This document shows positions 63,876-64,000 of a DNA stretch of 64,000 bases, piece after piece. The DNA lies in NCBI RefSeq assembly GCF_014898815.1, contig NW_026515502.1:310001-374000 (forward strand). Direction: 5' to 3'. Numbering within the stretch: position 1 is the stretch's first letter; the number at the start of each line of letters is the position of its first letter. The notes below the pieces were generated by a model. It was not told where the DNA came from, ran no database searches, and saw nothing but the letters and a program-made list of their open reading frames with translations. The stretch comes from Panonychus citri. Its lineage: Eukaryota > Arthropoda > Arachnida > Trombidiformes > Tetranychidae. Both the position numbers and the translations under genes were made by a program.

Positions 63876-64000
63876 TTATCCACAGCATCTTCTAACCACT
63901 CGACGCCCACGACGTTCATTATATTCAGAATTTTGTTGGCGATTCAATGTACATAATTCATCTAATAATTCGTAGAAAGCTTTCCAATGTCTATTAAAAC
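63876..64000 (-). CDS. 3' end of an unidentified coding region (partial)
   Basis: The minus strand is open from the window edge to TAA at 63878-63876. It encodes about 40 residues including HWKAFYELLDELCTLN and an Arg-rich end, RRGRRVVRRCCG. The composition is far from that of the surrounding AT-rich DNA, which supports coding. An acceptor-like TTTTAATAG lies at the edge, so this may be a last exon starting near 63990. The paired cysteines and basic sites could fit a small secreted or neuropeptide-like precursor, but I do not recognise the family. Confidence 0.4.
   Translation of the reverse strand, partial: FNRHWKAFYELLDELCTLNRQQNSEYNERRGRRVVRRCCG

Noticed and set aside
1..64000. CRISPR arrays, bacterial operons, rRNA or tRNA genes
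   Set aside because: The gene structure is plainly eukaryotic with spliced exons. I saw no regularly spaced direct repeats with unique spacers and recognised no tRNA or rRNA sequence by eye; a tRNA scan was not possible here.

Overview
This is AT-rich animal nuclear DNA. Genes are split into many small exons by short introns with GTAAGT-type donors and AG acceptors, and they are separated by long AT-rich intergenic DNA full of short microsatellites. The recognisable genes are a zinc carboxypeptidase, an NRF-6-like membrane acyltransferase, a pancreatic-type lipase with relatives of its C-terminal domain, and a K+-dependent Na+/Ca2+ exchanger. NRF-6-like acyltransferases are typical of arthropods and nematodes. 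With the small introns this suggests an arthropod, perhaps a mite, but the species assignment is an inference.

Layout. (1) Positions 1-26,023 form a huge imperfect inverted repeat centred near 14.6 kb, with a spacer of about 3.0 kb at 13,108-16,079. Six conserved blocks pair between the arms; the DNA between blocks is unrelated in the two arms. The left arm alone carries a four-exon carboxypeptidase B-like gene (4842-7825). A serine-rich ORF on the minus strand (25994-26638) ends inside the right arm, and the same 3' end is visible in mirror image at bases 1-30, so a second copy should lie just outside the window. (2) 26.7-32.2 kb is mostly empty. (3) 32,214-36,529 minus is a 12-exon NRF-6-like acyltransferase with one apparent missing base. 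(4) 37.4-50.9 kb is a lipase neighbourhood. An eight-exon secreted lipase with a full Ser-Asp-His triad, a PLAT-like domain and a very long N/Q/S/T-rich tail (46,363-50,943 minus) lies beside two tandem units of about 3.7 kb. Each unit holds a plus-strand gene that joins a signal-peptide exon directly to the lipase cysteine-rich and PLAT exons, so the catalytic domain is absent. Scrambled lipase-tail fragments in both orientations surround these genes. (5) 55,105-60,859 plus is a ten-exon SLC24-type exchanger. (6) At the right edge (63,876-64,000 minus) is the 3' end of an unidentified coding region.

The most unusual parts are the arm-specific carboxypeptidase inside a giant palindrome, which is either real or a head-to-head join of two haplotypes, and the catalytic-domain-free secreted PLAT genes. 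Those genes look like exon-shuffled offspring of the neighbouring lipase. Three genes each carry one apparent single-base frameshift. This could reflect uncorrected assembly indels or real decay, and should be settled before any of them is called functional. All exon models were read by eye from splice consensus and frame continuity; no transcript evidence was available.
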